DNA of 64,000 bases, from the NCBI GenBank assembly GCA_037039925.1, contig JAXRKP010000112.1:290136-354135 (forward strand). The letters run 5' to 3'. Each line of letters starts with the position of its first letter. The stretch's first letter is position 1. Below the pieces are notes generated by a model. That model searched no databases, was not told where the DNA came from, and saw only the letters and a list, made by a program, of their open reading frames with translations. A program made the translations under genes and the position numbers. This DNA comes from Doris montereyensis. Taxonomy: Eukaryota > Mollusca > Gastropoda > Nudibranchia > Dorididae. This document shows positions 1 through 10,487 of the stretch, piece after piece.

Positions 1-129
1 ACGATCAACACGCAGGAAAAAAAATGCTTTTCATCACATCATGGCAGTCTGACAGATCACAATTTCGCTTTTCGGTCCGTAGGTTCTAGGATCAAATCCT
101 TCTTATGGCCGAGTTATGCTTGAGACATT

Positions 130-345
130 CAATCACAATAATAAATGCCAGAACCGGTCCCATTGGCTCAGTGGATAAAGCGTCCGCCCGAGGACTGGTA
201 GGTCAGGGGTTCGATCCCGGCCGGGTCAAACCGAAGACTTTAGAATTGGTACTCTGGGTAACTGCCTCGCATGGCGCCAGCATGTGCCAGGACTGGTCAC
301 CCCGGTGTCAGTTATACCCTGACGACATTATTATTCTCTAAGTAC
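130..345 (+). mobile_element. tRNA-derived SINE (family A)
   Basis: The head reads like a tRNA gene with both RNA polymerase III internal promoter boxes: an A box TGGCTCAGTGG at about 164-174 and a B box GGTTCGATCCC at about 208-218. A non-tRNA body follows to about 345. A true tRNA gene would end just after the B-box arm, and the 3' acceptor strand pairing is not convincing, so this is a SINE rather than a functional tRNA. The exact ends are not defined because no target-site duplication was recognised. Confidence 0.7.
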
Positions 346-993
346 ATTGTAAACCGTAGCAAAATGCATGGCATTTCTGTTTTACATTGATCCGAGAGAC
401 CATAAGCCAAAGAAACAAACAAACAAACAAGCAAAACAAAAATAAACGAAACCCCAATCCCCCCAAAAAAAAAAACAAACCGATCAAAACAAAGAAAACA
501 TATAGAAGAAAAAGAATAGACAAATAATTCAAATGCGGTTCAATTTTTTATTAATTAATGAGTTTCATTTTAAAACATTGATTGGTGCGCTTTAAATTAA
601 AATTGAATCAAATATCAAATTAACAGATGAAAAAAATATAACTTTAGAAAATTGCAGAACTAAAACAGGCATGACAAACAAATTAAAGTTTCACTAATTT
701 GGAATAAGAAGACAGATACATATTAGAAGCATGAAATCAAACAGACTAGAAATTTCAAAGCATTTTAGAAGCAAAAGATGGACATGTAAAATACCAATAC
801 AATGTATAATGATAGCATTTACTTTTGCAACATTGAAAGCTATCGACAACATACATAACTGTAAAGATGACCATAATGATCAGAACATGGCAGTCAGCGG
901 AAAAGAAAAGCTTGAATTGAGGCAAAAAGTAACATAGTACAAAGGTCAGTCTAAAGTCTAACATTTTAAAAATCATCCTCAGCAGGTTCACCA
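346..993. other. Unannotated A-rich intergenic DNA
   Basis: A-rich sequence with runs of AAAC near 410-490 and no coding pattern, RNA gene or recognisable mobile element. Short open frames here have no domain character. Confidence 0.5.
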
Positions 994-3269
994 TCATTTT
1001 TTCTCGGTAAGATCAATGGAGTCATCGTCAACGGGCAGTTTCTCCCAAAACATTCGCTTCTGTTCTGGCATCAGGCTACACAACGATCCGACAACGCCCT
1101 CATTTTTCCATCGGGAATTTCCCTTGACGTTTTCCTTGTTTTTTGGTTTATTGATACCTTTTCAATGTCTTTCTGTGTTGTCTTCATGAAAAAATCAACT
1201 TCTTTGAATAGCTCATCATCATGAGACTCTTTGTAATAGAGGAGCTTTGATCCCCAAACAATGTTTGATACGTGGAATGTTCACAGATTTCCCTGAAGGG
1301 ACCCTTTGTTCCTATTTACAAGGTCTGAATAGTTCATCTGTAACACTTTTGGGCCTCCACCAGCGGTCTGCACTGTCGCCACAAAATCGTTGAAATTGAA
1401 AATATTACTCCTCTTTGTCATGTTCTTCTTAACCATACCGTGAAACGAGTCACATGACATGAATGTATGATTCGTTTTAAGGTACTTCAAAGTGACGCTG
1501 TGGAGAAGAGGTACGCTGCTGTCGTTCAACAGTCTTACCAGAAATGTGAAAAAATACCAACTTTTGTTCTGTCCTGAACAATTGTCACACCATATTATAA
1601 TGATGTTCTTCGCTTCCTCAACCATGTCGCGAATCGCTTTAACAAAAGCTGAAGTGACGTTCGAGGTAGATCTTCCCGACGTTGCCTCATGCCAGAGGAC
1701 AGATCTGACCTGCTTGGGGTTTTTCTTTTTCGCCTGCCGTCCTAAGGGTGCGAACGTTTCGTGGAAAGTTACAAGGCGGTTTGTGAAGACGCAGCTTTTG
1801 ACGCCCCGCATGAATGGCAGCATAACGACCTTTTGCATGTCCGCTGATACGATGATCTCGGACCCTACTTCAGGGTCTTTCTCCTTAACTTCGTCGTGTT
1901 TACGGTTTGATGCAACTCGTCTCTTGTGGGTTGTGTAGTTTTGACGCGTCTCATAGTCTGTGTCCAATGTGGGCGGATGGTGCTCATGGTGTGAGAAATG
2001 CAGACATATCTCACACTGCTCGTTCCCAAGATTGGCGAAACTAATATTATTCAGCTGCACTCGCCTACGGTAAGCTTGGTATCCTGCTTATAAAGAAAAC
2101 GATACGTCTCTGTGAGATAAGAGTGCATTTCACGAATTGTTATGTCCGATGACAAGCACCGCCTATAAGTGGCATGCTCTCCTTGTAGTGGCTCACTGAA
2201 GGGTGGAACTCTTCTATGTGTGAGTCTTGTGGCAGTAATGTCTTCACTCATGGCGTGGGGAGGTTTTCAGCACCCCTTTTTGTCTCTAGGGGCAAACAAG
2301 TCACTTGCAGAAGCACATGAGGCTTTGAAACTGTTAAATATGGGTGGATGTATATCAAGGGTGCTCAGAAAAAAACACAGAGCAGACGACGGCCTGTTGA
2401 CCAAAAGTCTGTTGAGAGCATGCATGAGAATTTGGAAGAGTCATTTTTTGTCTTCGAACGGTGTTGAAACATGCAATCTCGGCGGTCATTATATGGTTAA
2501 CTCCAAAACTCCTCATGATTGACTTGACATCTCTGTGGCGGAGTTTTTACAATGCAGTCCATTCTACAGTTGCATAGAGGGAGAATGGGGTGCTTTTCTT
2601 AGGATCCACATGTGGTACTTCTCGTCTTTCAGATGCAACCGGTGTTATCGTGGGCAATGGCGACGAGGCGGTTTGAGTACAACTGATCTGAGGACGAATG
2701 GGTTTAGTCTGGCACAACTAATCTGAGGACGAAGGGGTTTCGTAGAGTTGATCTGGCGATAAGGGGATTATGTACTGAGATGGCGACAATTGCATAAACT
2801 CTGATGGGCTTTCTGATATCGGTTGCACTGGTGATGCAACAGGTCGACTTTCCTCGGATACACGGAATGGTGATTCGCCTGCATTTTGGGTAAGAAGGAC
2901 TTTGAGAAACGAAGTCGTACTCTCGACAATCACCTTGCCGTTTTTCAAATGCTAGCGATTGGGGCGAAGGGGGCATCGGTAACAAAGGAGATGGAACATT
3001 GTCAAATTCAGACAGGAGATCAGACAAAGACCTGCACTCTCCCACCATCGACATTGAAGTAGATGGTACATGCTGAGACAAGAGATAGTGGACTGGTGTT
3101 GATGTTGCAACTGGTAACAGTTCGGTGAATTCTCTGTTTTCGCTAGAGCCAGTGAAGGATTTGACACACTTGAGCTCTCTGACAGAGATTCACTTTCACC
3201 TGGATCATCATCGCCGAAATGAAGGCGTCTACGTGTACTCTTTACATGTGTAGGAACATGGGGATCCAA
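994..3269 (-). pseudogene. Decayed DDE-like transposon-family gene
   Basis: A minus-strand gene relic. The best block (1281-2060, about 259 residues) has a Cys/His knuckle (QCEICLHFSHHEHH) followed by an RNase-H-like core: SADMQKVVMLP, then WCDNCSGQNKSW, then HTFMSCDSFHG. This spacing of aspartates resembles an uncharacterised family common in invertebrate genomes and usually linked to DNA transposons; the assignment is from memory. The coding frame continues upstream through 2251 with a frameshift near 2060 and a TGA near 2260. Downstream, after another shift, it runs into a segment with PEQKRMFWEKLP and a stop at 994-996. The part from about 2700 to 3269 is a Ser/Pro/acidic-rich stretch that may be the N-terminus. 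At least three disruptions make this non-functional as it stands. Confidence 0.65.
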
Positions 3270-4640
3270 TGGACCAGTGATAACCTCAGCACCAAAAATA
3301 AACTAAAAAGACATGTCACTTATTTGTCTACTTCACAACTGTTACCACTACAGTCACTCCTGTCCATAATCCCGATAGGCCTATAAGACGGGTAAAACAA
3401 GAGCAACGAAAACTTGAGAAAGCTTTGACAATGGAATCAATCATGTGCCTCAATCTCAAAATTAAAGTGTTCTGCCCTCGTTATAATTTTCGGGAATCTT
3501 TCCCCTTTGCATGCGTGATATGACAACGACCCTCCCCCTCCTCCGCCTACTTCATCCCATCCCTTTTTCGTTCACCCCCTCCCCCTTCATACACGCACTT
3601 GCATCCTCCCTACATTTGTTAGCTGTCTGTCCTCTGCTTATAACATGTTTGTGTACTCATAGCCATGTATGCTAGTGTAACGCTACGCAATTATGAACTG
3701 GTCACATGTATCAACACTACTTACTTACTAGCACTACGCACAGGCCAAGTTCTTGGTAGCGTACCGTTACGCAATTTTGAAGTACTATGTATTTCACTTA
3801 GATAGATTAGATTCTGCATTGAAGTACATGTCTTGGGTGAAGTAAATATAAGATTGACATACCACAACATTTATAAATTTGCCACTTCTTAATACTTTAT
3901 ACAATCATTTTGTCACACAGTACGGACTGATTAGATAATATAATAGATGCTTACACGTACACTATAAAGAAAATAATGTGCTTTACTATGAGTTGGCATG
4001 CTTTCTCCTTCGATTAAATAAGAGCGGTTTATTACAACAATGGTGCATATGATATAAGGTCATTAGCGAGTATGTAGAATATCACAACGTATAATAATAT
4101 CATCGATATTGTCGGATGGGAGGAAAATTCAAATAAAAAGAACATGTTTGCAACTTATCTTTTGATCAGTTCTTTGAATAGTTGTTGTGCATTCATCGAA
4201 GGAGTCACGTCTTCTCAATTTACTGGTGGTCAAGAAACGAACTTTGCACGCATTTAAATCACCGATAGCCTATTCACTTACTGGCATTATTAGCTGGATA
4301 AAAGTGACCGAATCTTTCGTTACCAATGTGAGCAGTCTCAAATTACTGCCTAACATCTCACACCTGCCAAAGAAGGACTGAGACAAAACAATACCAAGGT
4401 GACGATGCTCGTCATGTAGCCCGGAGTTGTGACATGGTATGATGACGTCACATTATGTGGTCACCCAAGGTACAGAACGCTGTACCTCAGTAGAAGACCA
4501 GGCGGATACACGGTGTGAAAATTGAGATTTTGAACATTACTGCATTTCTGACGTACTTGCATACCGGGTATCAAAAGTTGTTTTGGTTTGATTTAAAGCT
4601 TATGTTATTATGCGAAATGCTAGTAATAAAAAATATATTT
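3270..4640. other. Unannotated intergenic DNA
   Basis: No gene or known repeat recognised. AT-rich, with a pyrimidine-rich patch near 3530-3610. The open frame at 4187-4381 has no recognisable domain. Confidence 0.4.
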
Positions 4641-4663
4641 AAACTCTTTAGATCTAGATCTAA

Positions 4664-4752
4664 ATCTATGTCTTCTTCTTCTCCTCCTCCTCCCATTCCT
4701 ACTCCACCACCTCTGCCTCCTCCTCCTTCTTTTTCTTCTTCTTCTTCTTCAC
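4664..4752 (+). repeat. CTT/CCT-rich low-complexity tract
   Basis: Interrupted TCTTCT/CCTCCT trinucleotide-like tract. The apparent Ser/Pro-rich peptide it encodes is a by-product of the repeat. Confidence 0.8.
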
Positions 4753-4829
4753 GCGTTACAAACTTTTCCTATTCTGTAAATGCATTTGTTTACACTGTAG
4801 AATCTGAACAAGAAATTTGATACCCTTTT

Positions 4830-5245
4830 CTGCTGCCGTAGAAAAACAATACGTTTCATCAAAACACAGCGAATAAATGCGTTGGAACCAAAACGGATTT
4901 CTCTAATGGTGATCTGATAAAACGCATTTAAATACGTTTAATGGGATCACGGTTAACGAGACGCAGAAAATAAATGCGTTTCACCAGATCATTCCGGGAT
5001 TAATGCGTTGAAAACAAAACGCATTTCTACAAGGGTGATCTGATAAAACGCATTCTTCTTATTTGTTTGTTTGTCTTCAGTTCAAATTCGATAAAATTTC
5101 CGTTAAGTCGTGATAAATGGGATATATTTGTATGTGGGATAGTCAAACAAAAACAAAATTGCTATTTGTTTTAGCAGAAAACACTAAATCGCGATTATCT
5201 CGAAACCTTGATTTTTGTGAAAAAATGCGTATCAGATCACGACAG
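4830..5245. repeat. Foldback (MITE-like) repeat, AAATGCGTTT core
   Basis: The motif GGTGATCTGATAAAACGCATT occurs near 4909 and 5035, each time preceded by a copy of TAATGCGTT...AAAACG. The reverse-complement form AATGCGTTTCACCAGATCA lies between them at about 4973-4992, and a further AATGCGTATCAGATCAC is at about 5224. Direct and inverted copies together form a foldback structure. No coding content. Confidence 0.55.
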
Positions 5246-5313
5246 CTCTGCCTCGAGGTCGTGGTAGGATTTGATAAAACGTTTCCGAAAACGTGTATTC
5301 ATTGGTATCGAGC

Positions 5314-5938
5314 AGGCGAAATATGACAATAAATGACAACTCCACTATGTAAAGACAGAACAAACACGTGACGTTTCAGGTATAACCCTTCATCAGACAA
5401 CAAACGAGAAATATCTCGAATCTAGATCTAAGTTACCTCAGGCATCACACAATATGATCTCAGAAGAAAAGCATGAGAGGAAGAAAGAAAAGAAAAAGAC
5501 GGTGATGATAAGAAACGTAGTAGAGGGGGGGTGTGAAGAATGAGCGAGAATGGAAGGTTCAGAACTAGAATGAAATAAAAAATATGAAAATAAGTAAGTA
5601 ATAAAAGGTGAGAAGGAGATAGAGAGAATGAGAGAAATAGAGAGAGAAAAGGGAGAAGAAAAAAACAGGAAAAGGGGGAGAGAGAGGAGAGAGTGTGAGT
5701 ATAAGGAAACAAGAATGAAAACAAGAGGATAACAATGACTAGAAGAAGGCTGATGAAGATGAATGAAAGGAAGTATCAATCAAGGCAAAAATTACACTGA
5801 AGGTGCAGAAATGTATACAAATTACAAATTTATTGATGCAATAAGAAGAAGAGAGTAAACAACTTATCTGAAATTTCAAAAAATGCCAGTTAACTTCTGA
5901 TGCTTTCAAGTTATCAAAGACTTAAGTATTTTCTCCCT
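5314..5938 (+). mobile_element. Solo arm of a Penelope-like element (copy P1)
   Basis: Starts AGGCGAAATATGACAATAA, runs through a segment containing CACGTGACGTTTC, then GA-rich DNA, and stops abruptly at TATTTTCTCCC. The same arm occurs at 18032 and 28842. The 11-base sequence TTGGTATCGAG flanks it on both sides (about 5302-5312 and 5939-5949), as expected of a target-site duplication. Only one arm is present and there is no coding region. Confidence 0.6.
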
Positions 5939-6084
5939 TGGTATCGAGTAAGCTCAATTGGCTCCATTTTCTTAACAACGCCCATATTGTCAGCTCGCTT
6001 GTGAAACATCCAGTCTTTGGACCAACCATAAGAACAATGGGAATACCGAATCTGAATTACCATATTTCCATTATTAGGCTGTGT

Positions 6085-6258
6085 TTTTGTAAGTAAATTT
6101 CATCTAGATCTAGATTCTAAATTTTTACATTTTCATCTAGATCTATCCAGATTGGAAACATTCCATAGAATTATTTAATAACAGGATAGATTTAGAGCTA
6201 CATCTAGATTCTAGATCTAGAGATTCTAGATCTAATTCTAGATATATCATATATTCTA
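6085..6258. repeat. AGATCT/TCTAGA-rich palindromic tract (left)
   Basis: Dense overlapping CTAGATCTAGA-type hexamers, matching the tract at 9903-10016 on the far side of the TIR element. The two were probably one tract before the element inserted. Confidence 0.65.
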
Positions 6259-6430
6259 GAGTGAACTAACACCAATTCGGCCACCTACGATCTTAATGGT
6301 GTAAACTTTGTTTTTATGATCCTCCAATTCTTATGTTTGGTTTAATTTACTGCACTTTAGACCCGCCAGATTTCACTTTGAATACGATTACAAACCCAGT
6401 CTATGCTTGATACTGGGCATGGTCCCGAAG

Positions 6431-6586
6431 TGATAGCCCCCTCTTTCACTTTCTTATGCTCCCCGATCGCTAGGAAAGGGCCTCTGACGTGTGTGTGTAC
6501 TCCAGTTGTCGTCCTGTGATAGCCCTCTTTCACTCTCTTATGCTCCCCGATTGCTGGGGAAGGGCCTCTGACGTGTGTGTTCAGTC
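6431..6586. repeat. Tandem duplication, about 90-bp unit x2
   Basis: Two copies of a unit containing CTTATGCTCCCCGAT and GGGCCTCTGACGTGTGTGT lie side by side inside the TIR element. The open frame across them is a by-product of the repeat. Confidence 0.75.
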
Positions 6587-6700
6587 GTCGCCTATTATTA
6601 CTCCCACTTTTAGCACCGCTGATCATAGTAAAATAAGTTGAAAAAACAGTGTGGCGGTGCTAAAGTGGGAGTAATAATAGAGACGGCGACTTTGGGTGGC
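6584..6700. mobile_element. Foldback MITE 1
   Basis: Nearly perfect inverted repeat. The left arm CCTATTATTACTCCCACTTT followed by AGCACCGC is mirrored by GCGGTGCTAAAGTGGGAG and TAATAATAG. The central loop is about 35 bases. Non-coding. Confidence 0.7.
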
Positions 6701-6711
6701 AGCGGGGCTCA

Positions 6712-6828
6712 AGTCGTCTTCCTATTATTACTCTCACTTTAGCACCGCTGACCCTATGCACAACAGTGAGAAATACACGGCGACAGTGCTAATGCAGGAG
6801 TAATATAGAGAGACGACCTTGAATACTT
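6712..6828. mobile_element. Foldback MITE 2
   Basis: Second, more diverged copy of the neighbouring foldback: CCTATTATTACTCTCACTTT on the left, CAGTGCTAATGCAGGAGTAA on the right, with GTCGTC/GACGAC at the outer ends. The adjacency suggests tandem insertion or duplication. Confidence 0.65.
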
Positions 6829-6866
6829 GAAAGAAGCGAGGCTTTTTGTTGTTGTTTGTTTTTGTT

Positions 6867-6891
6867 GCGGGGGGGGGCCCCCCCCCCCCGC
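6867..6891. repeat. G9-C12 homopolymer palindrome
   Basis: A run of nine G immediately followed by twelve C, bounded by GC on both sides. It could form a very stable hairpin, or it could be an assembly artefact. Confidence 0.8.
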
Positions 6892-7695
6892 TTTCCTCAA
6901 GAAGAGGAGGAACTGGGAAACAGAACCAGTAGCGAGGTAAAATAATAACATTTTAATATCCCCGCCATCAGGAAACAAGAATTGCGTTGGTCAGCTATTT
7001 TTGAAGAAGGCAGAAACAAGGAGTATGAATACATTCAAATATCGACATGGAAACACTACAGAACCCCACTCTCTCCTCAGGATAGTCTACGAAATTCTAG
7101 TAAAAGGAGAATTTATCTCTCAAGTCTGATTCCCGGAGTAGGTCCGAGAGGAGATGGGGACCACAGAATAGAGACGTAGGGTAGGCCTTGCGGAGTGGCG
7201 AGAGAGAGAGAGAGCACCGCCAAGTGTCCACCCAACGGTCATGTCAGTAATCTTTTTCAGCCTCGGTCACGGAGGCTTGTGAGAGGAGAGGGTATCACTA
7301 GCACTGATCACGGCAGGCTAGCCTGCATTGCAGTCAGTCGGCAAGAGTGAGAGCATGATCGTGGTATGTGTTTTTCAGTGAATCAGGTCGGCAATACATT
7401 GCGAACAGTATCGTCTAACTATTTTCAAGTTCGGTACTGCCTGGCAGTGCTAAAGTGCGATTATGCCAAACATCTGAGTATGATTTCTGCACTCTGTGCT
7501 GTAACTTAGAAGAATATATCTAACTCAATAAAAAAAATAGACATGTTTTTGTATTTATAAGTTACATGACTAACGCCAATTCAACAAGCCTAACATCAAT
7601 TCGACCACCTCATAACAAGAATTTGACCACTTAATCTCAAGTCATATCAAAACAAACACAGATCTATAAATCAAGGAAATGACCATCAGCACAGT

Positions 7696-7926
7696 TTAAG
7701 CTTCATATATTTTAATGATGGATAAACCCAAAAAAGAAATTAGCAGCCACTTTGACAATGAAAATCTGAAAGGGGATGAGCCCCCTTTACTCCCATTTCC
7801 AAGGGTGCTTCTGGGCACACTAAATTCTCTGGCTGCCTTATTCAGCCCCATCGAACAGGATATGACAGCATCGTATGCTTTTTGCAAATCATCAGGATTG
7901 AAGCGGTGCAATTCTTTTTCTGCCAA
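7696..7926 (-). pseudogene. pogo/Tigger transposase N-terminal fragment (psq HTH)
   Basis: The peptide contains LQKAYDAVISCSMG and LNKAAREFSVPRSTL, the classic pipsqueak-type helix-turn-helix found at the N-terminus of pogo/Tigger transposases, where it binds the element's ends. After the Leu of PRSTL the similarity stops: the usual CENPB-type second helix-turn-helix and the DDE domain are absent. The open frame begins at a TTG rather than ATG. It lies inside the TA-flanked TIR element 6259-9900, which fits a degraded autonomous transposon. Calling it a host psq gene would need a full-length protein, which is not here. Confidence 0.7.
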
Positions 7927-7929
7927 TGG

Positions 7930-9000
7930 TTATTCAGCTAAAGGAAAATTAAGAATTAGTAATAACTGACAATGATAAAATGGTCGAATTTACTTTAGAG
8001 GATAAATTTTACTAACAGCGATGAGGCGTTTAGCTCCTCCTGCCAATCTGTCCCATGATACATTGCGCTTTTCCAGATCGGTGGCAGCTCTTCTGCGTGG
8101 CTATTTTTTTTACTAGTGCTATTCATTGTATAGTGACAGCAGAAGACGTACACGTTGACTTAAACATTTAACTGTTATCTACCTTACCATGTGAATCAAC
8201 ATACATGACTAGATTTATTTAGATAGACATCATAAAATTGTGGGAAACTAGTTGCTATGGCATCTTTGACATCTATGCGTGTCATTTCACAACTTATTCT
8301 TGCCAGTGCCAGCCGGGAGAGTAGAACGCTAGATCTACTTATTCTTAAGTGCTTGCATTTTCACTCTTTCGAACTATAGAAATCTAGATTTTTATCACTC
8401 TTGTAAAAAAATAAGTTGTATCTCCCTGTGTCTAGGTCTATTTATATAAGGTCCTAGTTCTGGATGAAGATGTTCTCTGTCCAACGAATGATTTGAAAGA
8501 AATAGAAAACAGAAAAAAGAAGAAGAAATTTGAACTTCTAATAAGGTTGAGACATTTAATAATTTGTTAGAGAATTTGTGAATTCAAAACAGACTTCACA
8601 AAATACGAAGATTACGTTTATGACTATGAATCAAAATGTAAAACTACAGGGGTGTTTAGCTCGTTTCAAGTATTCCTGAGATTGGCCGTGGTAACACTTT
8701 CTTGTAAAGCCCCATTTCCTCAATGCAAAATCCTATAATACTTTCGCGTAGAATGTGAAACTACATCAATCTAACTCAGTTGAAACAAAGAAAATAGATA
8801 ATATATTAATCTTGTTAAGCGCAAGTCAATAAGTTATAAAAATAGGAACACATAGAATGTTATGTAGTACTACTCTGTTATTTCTAGTTATTGTTATTAT
8901 CATTAGTGGTGATCATCCTGTTCCTTTTCCTTCTTCTTCTCTTTTTATTATAATAAACATCACCACAAATGTTGGCATTGTTATTTACAGAATGATTATT
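7930..9000. other. Unannotated interior of the TIR element
   Basis: AT-rich DNA without coding pattern or recognised repeats. Scattered CTAGATCT hexamers occur near 8330-8390. Confidence 0.4.
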
Positions 9001-9004
9001 AAAA

Positions 9005-9295
9005 GTAAAGTTCCTTCAAGGCCCTTGAGGGCCGATGGAACCGGAGCTTATCCGGTTTCTATAGTGTGAAGCGGAACAGGTGATGATAATCAACTCCTGG
9101 TCAAGTCGGTAGTCTGGCGCAGGTTTTACTCCCAAGCTAGTGCTTGTATCCTTTGCACCTGGGTAGAGTGGGAAAAGGCGTGTTAGTGTCTTTCTCAAGG
9201 AACAAAAGGTAGGACCTGGCTTTACTCGGATTCAAACTCGAGACCTCATGATCCCCAGTCCGAAAGCCTTACCGCTCCGCCACCAACGCCACTGA
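9005..9295 (-). mobile_element. tRNA-derived SINE (family C), minus strand
   Basis: The same roughly 290-bp sequence occurs at 46075-46365. Shared blocks are ACTCCCAAGCTAGTGCTTGTA, TGCACCTGGGTAGAGTGGG, and a terminal tRNA-like part (GACCTCATGATCCCCAGTCC then CTTACCGCTCCGCCACC) that reads as a tRNA head on the minus strand. The element therefore starts near 9295 and runs leftwards. Confidence 0.75.
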
Positions 9296-9299
9296 ATGA

Positions 9300-9860
9300 T
9301 TATTAACAAGAGTGTAAATGGTAGCAGTAGTTACAGTTATACTGCTTTTTGTAATAACATTATTATATTGAATAATGACATGGGGTACTCCTGCCCTCGT
9401 GTTTCACTATAACTATAATTAAATTTGATAAGGAATTCAGACTCCACACAAAAGAATTACCACCAATCTGTTTCTGAAACAAGGGCAGATAATTTTACCT
9501 TCGCCCCATTCGATCACCCTCTATGGCAATGCGAAATAATAATAAAGCATTACAAACAACTTGATGGAAAGCCTAAAATAGCAACATTGCCATAATATCA
9601 CGTGACTTAGCAAATAATTATCAAGTAATTTTTAATGGCCCTATAAGATCACATGACTAAAATAAAGTCACAACTTAAAAAAGAGATACTACTTATTTAT
9701 CTGCTTCCATTGTGAGCTCGATAAATATTAGATGAAATAAAGTTTGACTGCTTTTTGGGGTTGAAAATGATTGGCAGAGAGGATGGCTATTACGCATGAC
9801 AGACACTTGTGACGACATTGCACATGTAAATGTGAAAATATTCCAAAAATAGGTTTAGGT
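9300..9860. other. Unannotated interior of the TIR element
   Basis: No coding or repeat signature recognised up to the right terminal inverted repeat. Confidence 0.4.
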
Positions 9861-9902
9861 GGTCAAATTTGTGTTATAGTCGGGTGGTGTTAGTTCACCC
9901 TA

Positions 9903-10016
9903 GATCTAGAAGCTAGTTAGCTTATATATAGGAAATTCTAGATCTAGAGAGCTAGCTCTAGATTTTAGATCTCTAGATCTAGATAATTTAGGTCTTTAGG
10001 CCTAAATCTAGAAGCT
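9903..10016. repeat. AGATCT/TCTAGA-rich palindromic tract (right)
   Basis: Overlapping TCTAGATCTAGA-like hexamers immediately outside the right end of the TIR element. Counterpart of the tract before 6258. Confidence 0.65.
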
Positions 10017-10034
10017 AACACAGTCCACTGCACC

Positions 10035-10170
10035 GCTTGGGTGGCTGGCGGGCGCTGCTGGTAGAGTCCGACTTCTTTCATTTCCCTTTTCACTTATCTA
10101 TCATCTTGCTGTGTCCTCTTATTTTACACCCGAGGCCTGAAACCATGGCACATGCTGGATAGCTGTAAAT
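10035..10170 (+). repeat. Dispersed ~130-bp repeat, copy 1
   Basis: Contains GGTGGCTGGCGGG, GACTTCTTTCATTTCCC and ATCATCTTGCTGTGTCC, then a cluster ending in a GGCACATGCTGGA region. Similar ordered blocks occur at 25085, 37065, 43440, 47085, 59665 and (inverted) 60715. Confidence 0.6.
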
Positions 10171-10189
10171 TGCAAACAAAGGAACCACT

Positions 10190-10487
10190 ACTCTCCTGCT
10201 GCCTTACAGGTCGGTTTTGGCTGACCAAAAGCTAAGCGAGTTAACCCTGACAGAAAATAACAACCTGCCACCTTGCAGGCTGTTCTTGAATGACCAAAGG
10301 CTAATGGAGTTAACCCTGACATAAAATAACAAGGCTTGGTAGGGGCCTCAGGTGGCAGCCCCACTATCTACCTAGGGTACAGTGGGCTAATCCCCTGCTT
10401 GTCCGAAACCTAACTGATGCAGAGAAATAAAAAAACCCATACACCGAAAGATAAAATGGGAACTGATAAAGAAAGAAAGAAAAGGAA
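10190..10487 (+). mobile_element. RTE-like LINE copy B: internally deleted, both ends kept
   Basis: The 5' leader is present with two monomers (TGACCAAAGGCTAATGGAG, TTAACCCTGACA) and the conserved CTACCTAGGGTACAGTGGGC block. It joins directly, near 10430, to the element's 3' end (CATACACCGAAAGATAAAAT, GGGAACTGATAAAGAAAG). All endonuclease and reverse transcriptase sequence is missing, so this is a roughly 0.3-kb non-autonomous derivative. Confidence 0.7.

Larger units (their letters stand above)
6259..9900. mobile_element. pogo-like DNA transposon, degraded, TA-flanked
   Basis: The left end GAGTGAACTAACACCA and the inverted right end (GGGTGAACTAACACCA on the other strand) are flanked by TA at 6257-6258 and 9901-9902, the target duplication of Tc1/mariner/pogo elements. 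Subterminal motifs of the form CCAATTCGACCACC recur internally near 7576-7612. The interior keeps one recognisable transposase piece (a psq-type helix-turn-helix at 7696-7926, minus strand) and has absorbed two small foldback elements and a SINE. No DDE catalytic domain was seen, so this copy could not mobilise itself. Confidence 0.6.

Noticed and set aside
130..230. Functional tRNA gene
   Set aside because: The promoter boxes are good but the acceptor stem does not close convincingly and the sequence continues into a SINE body.
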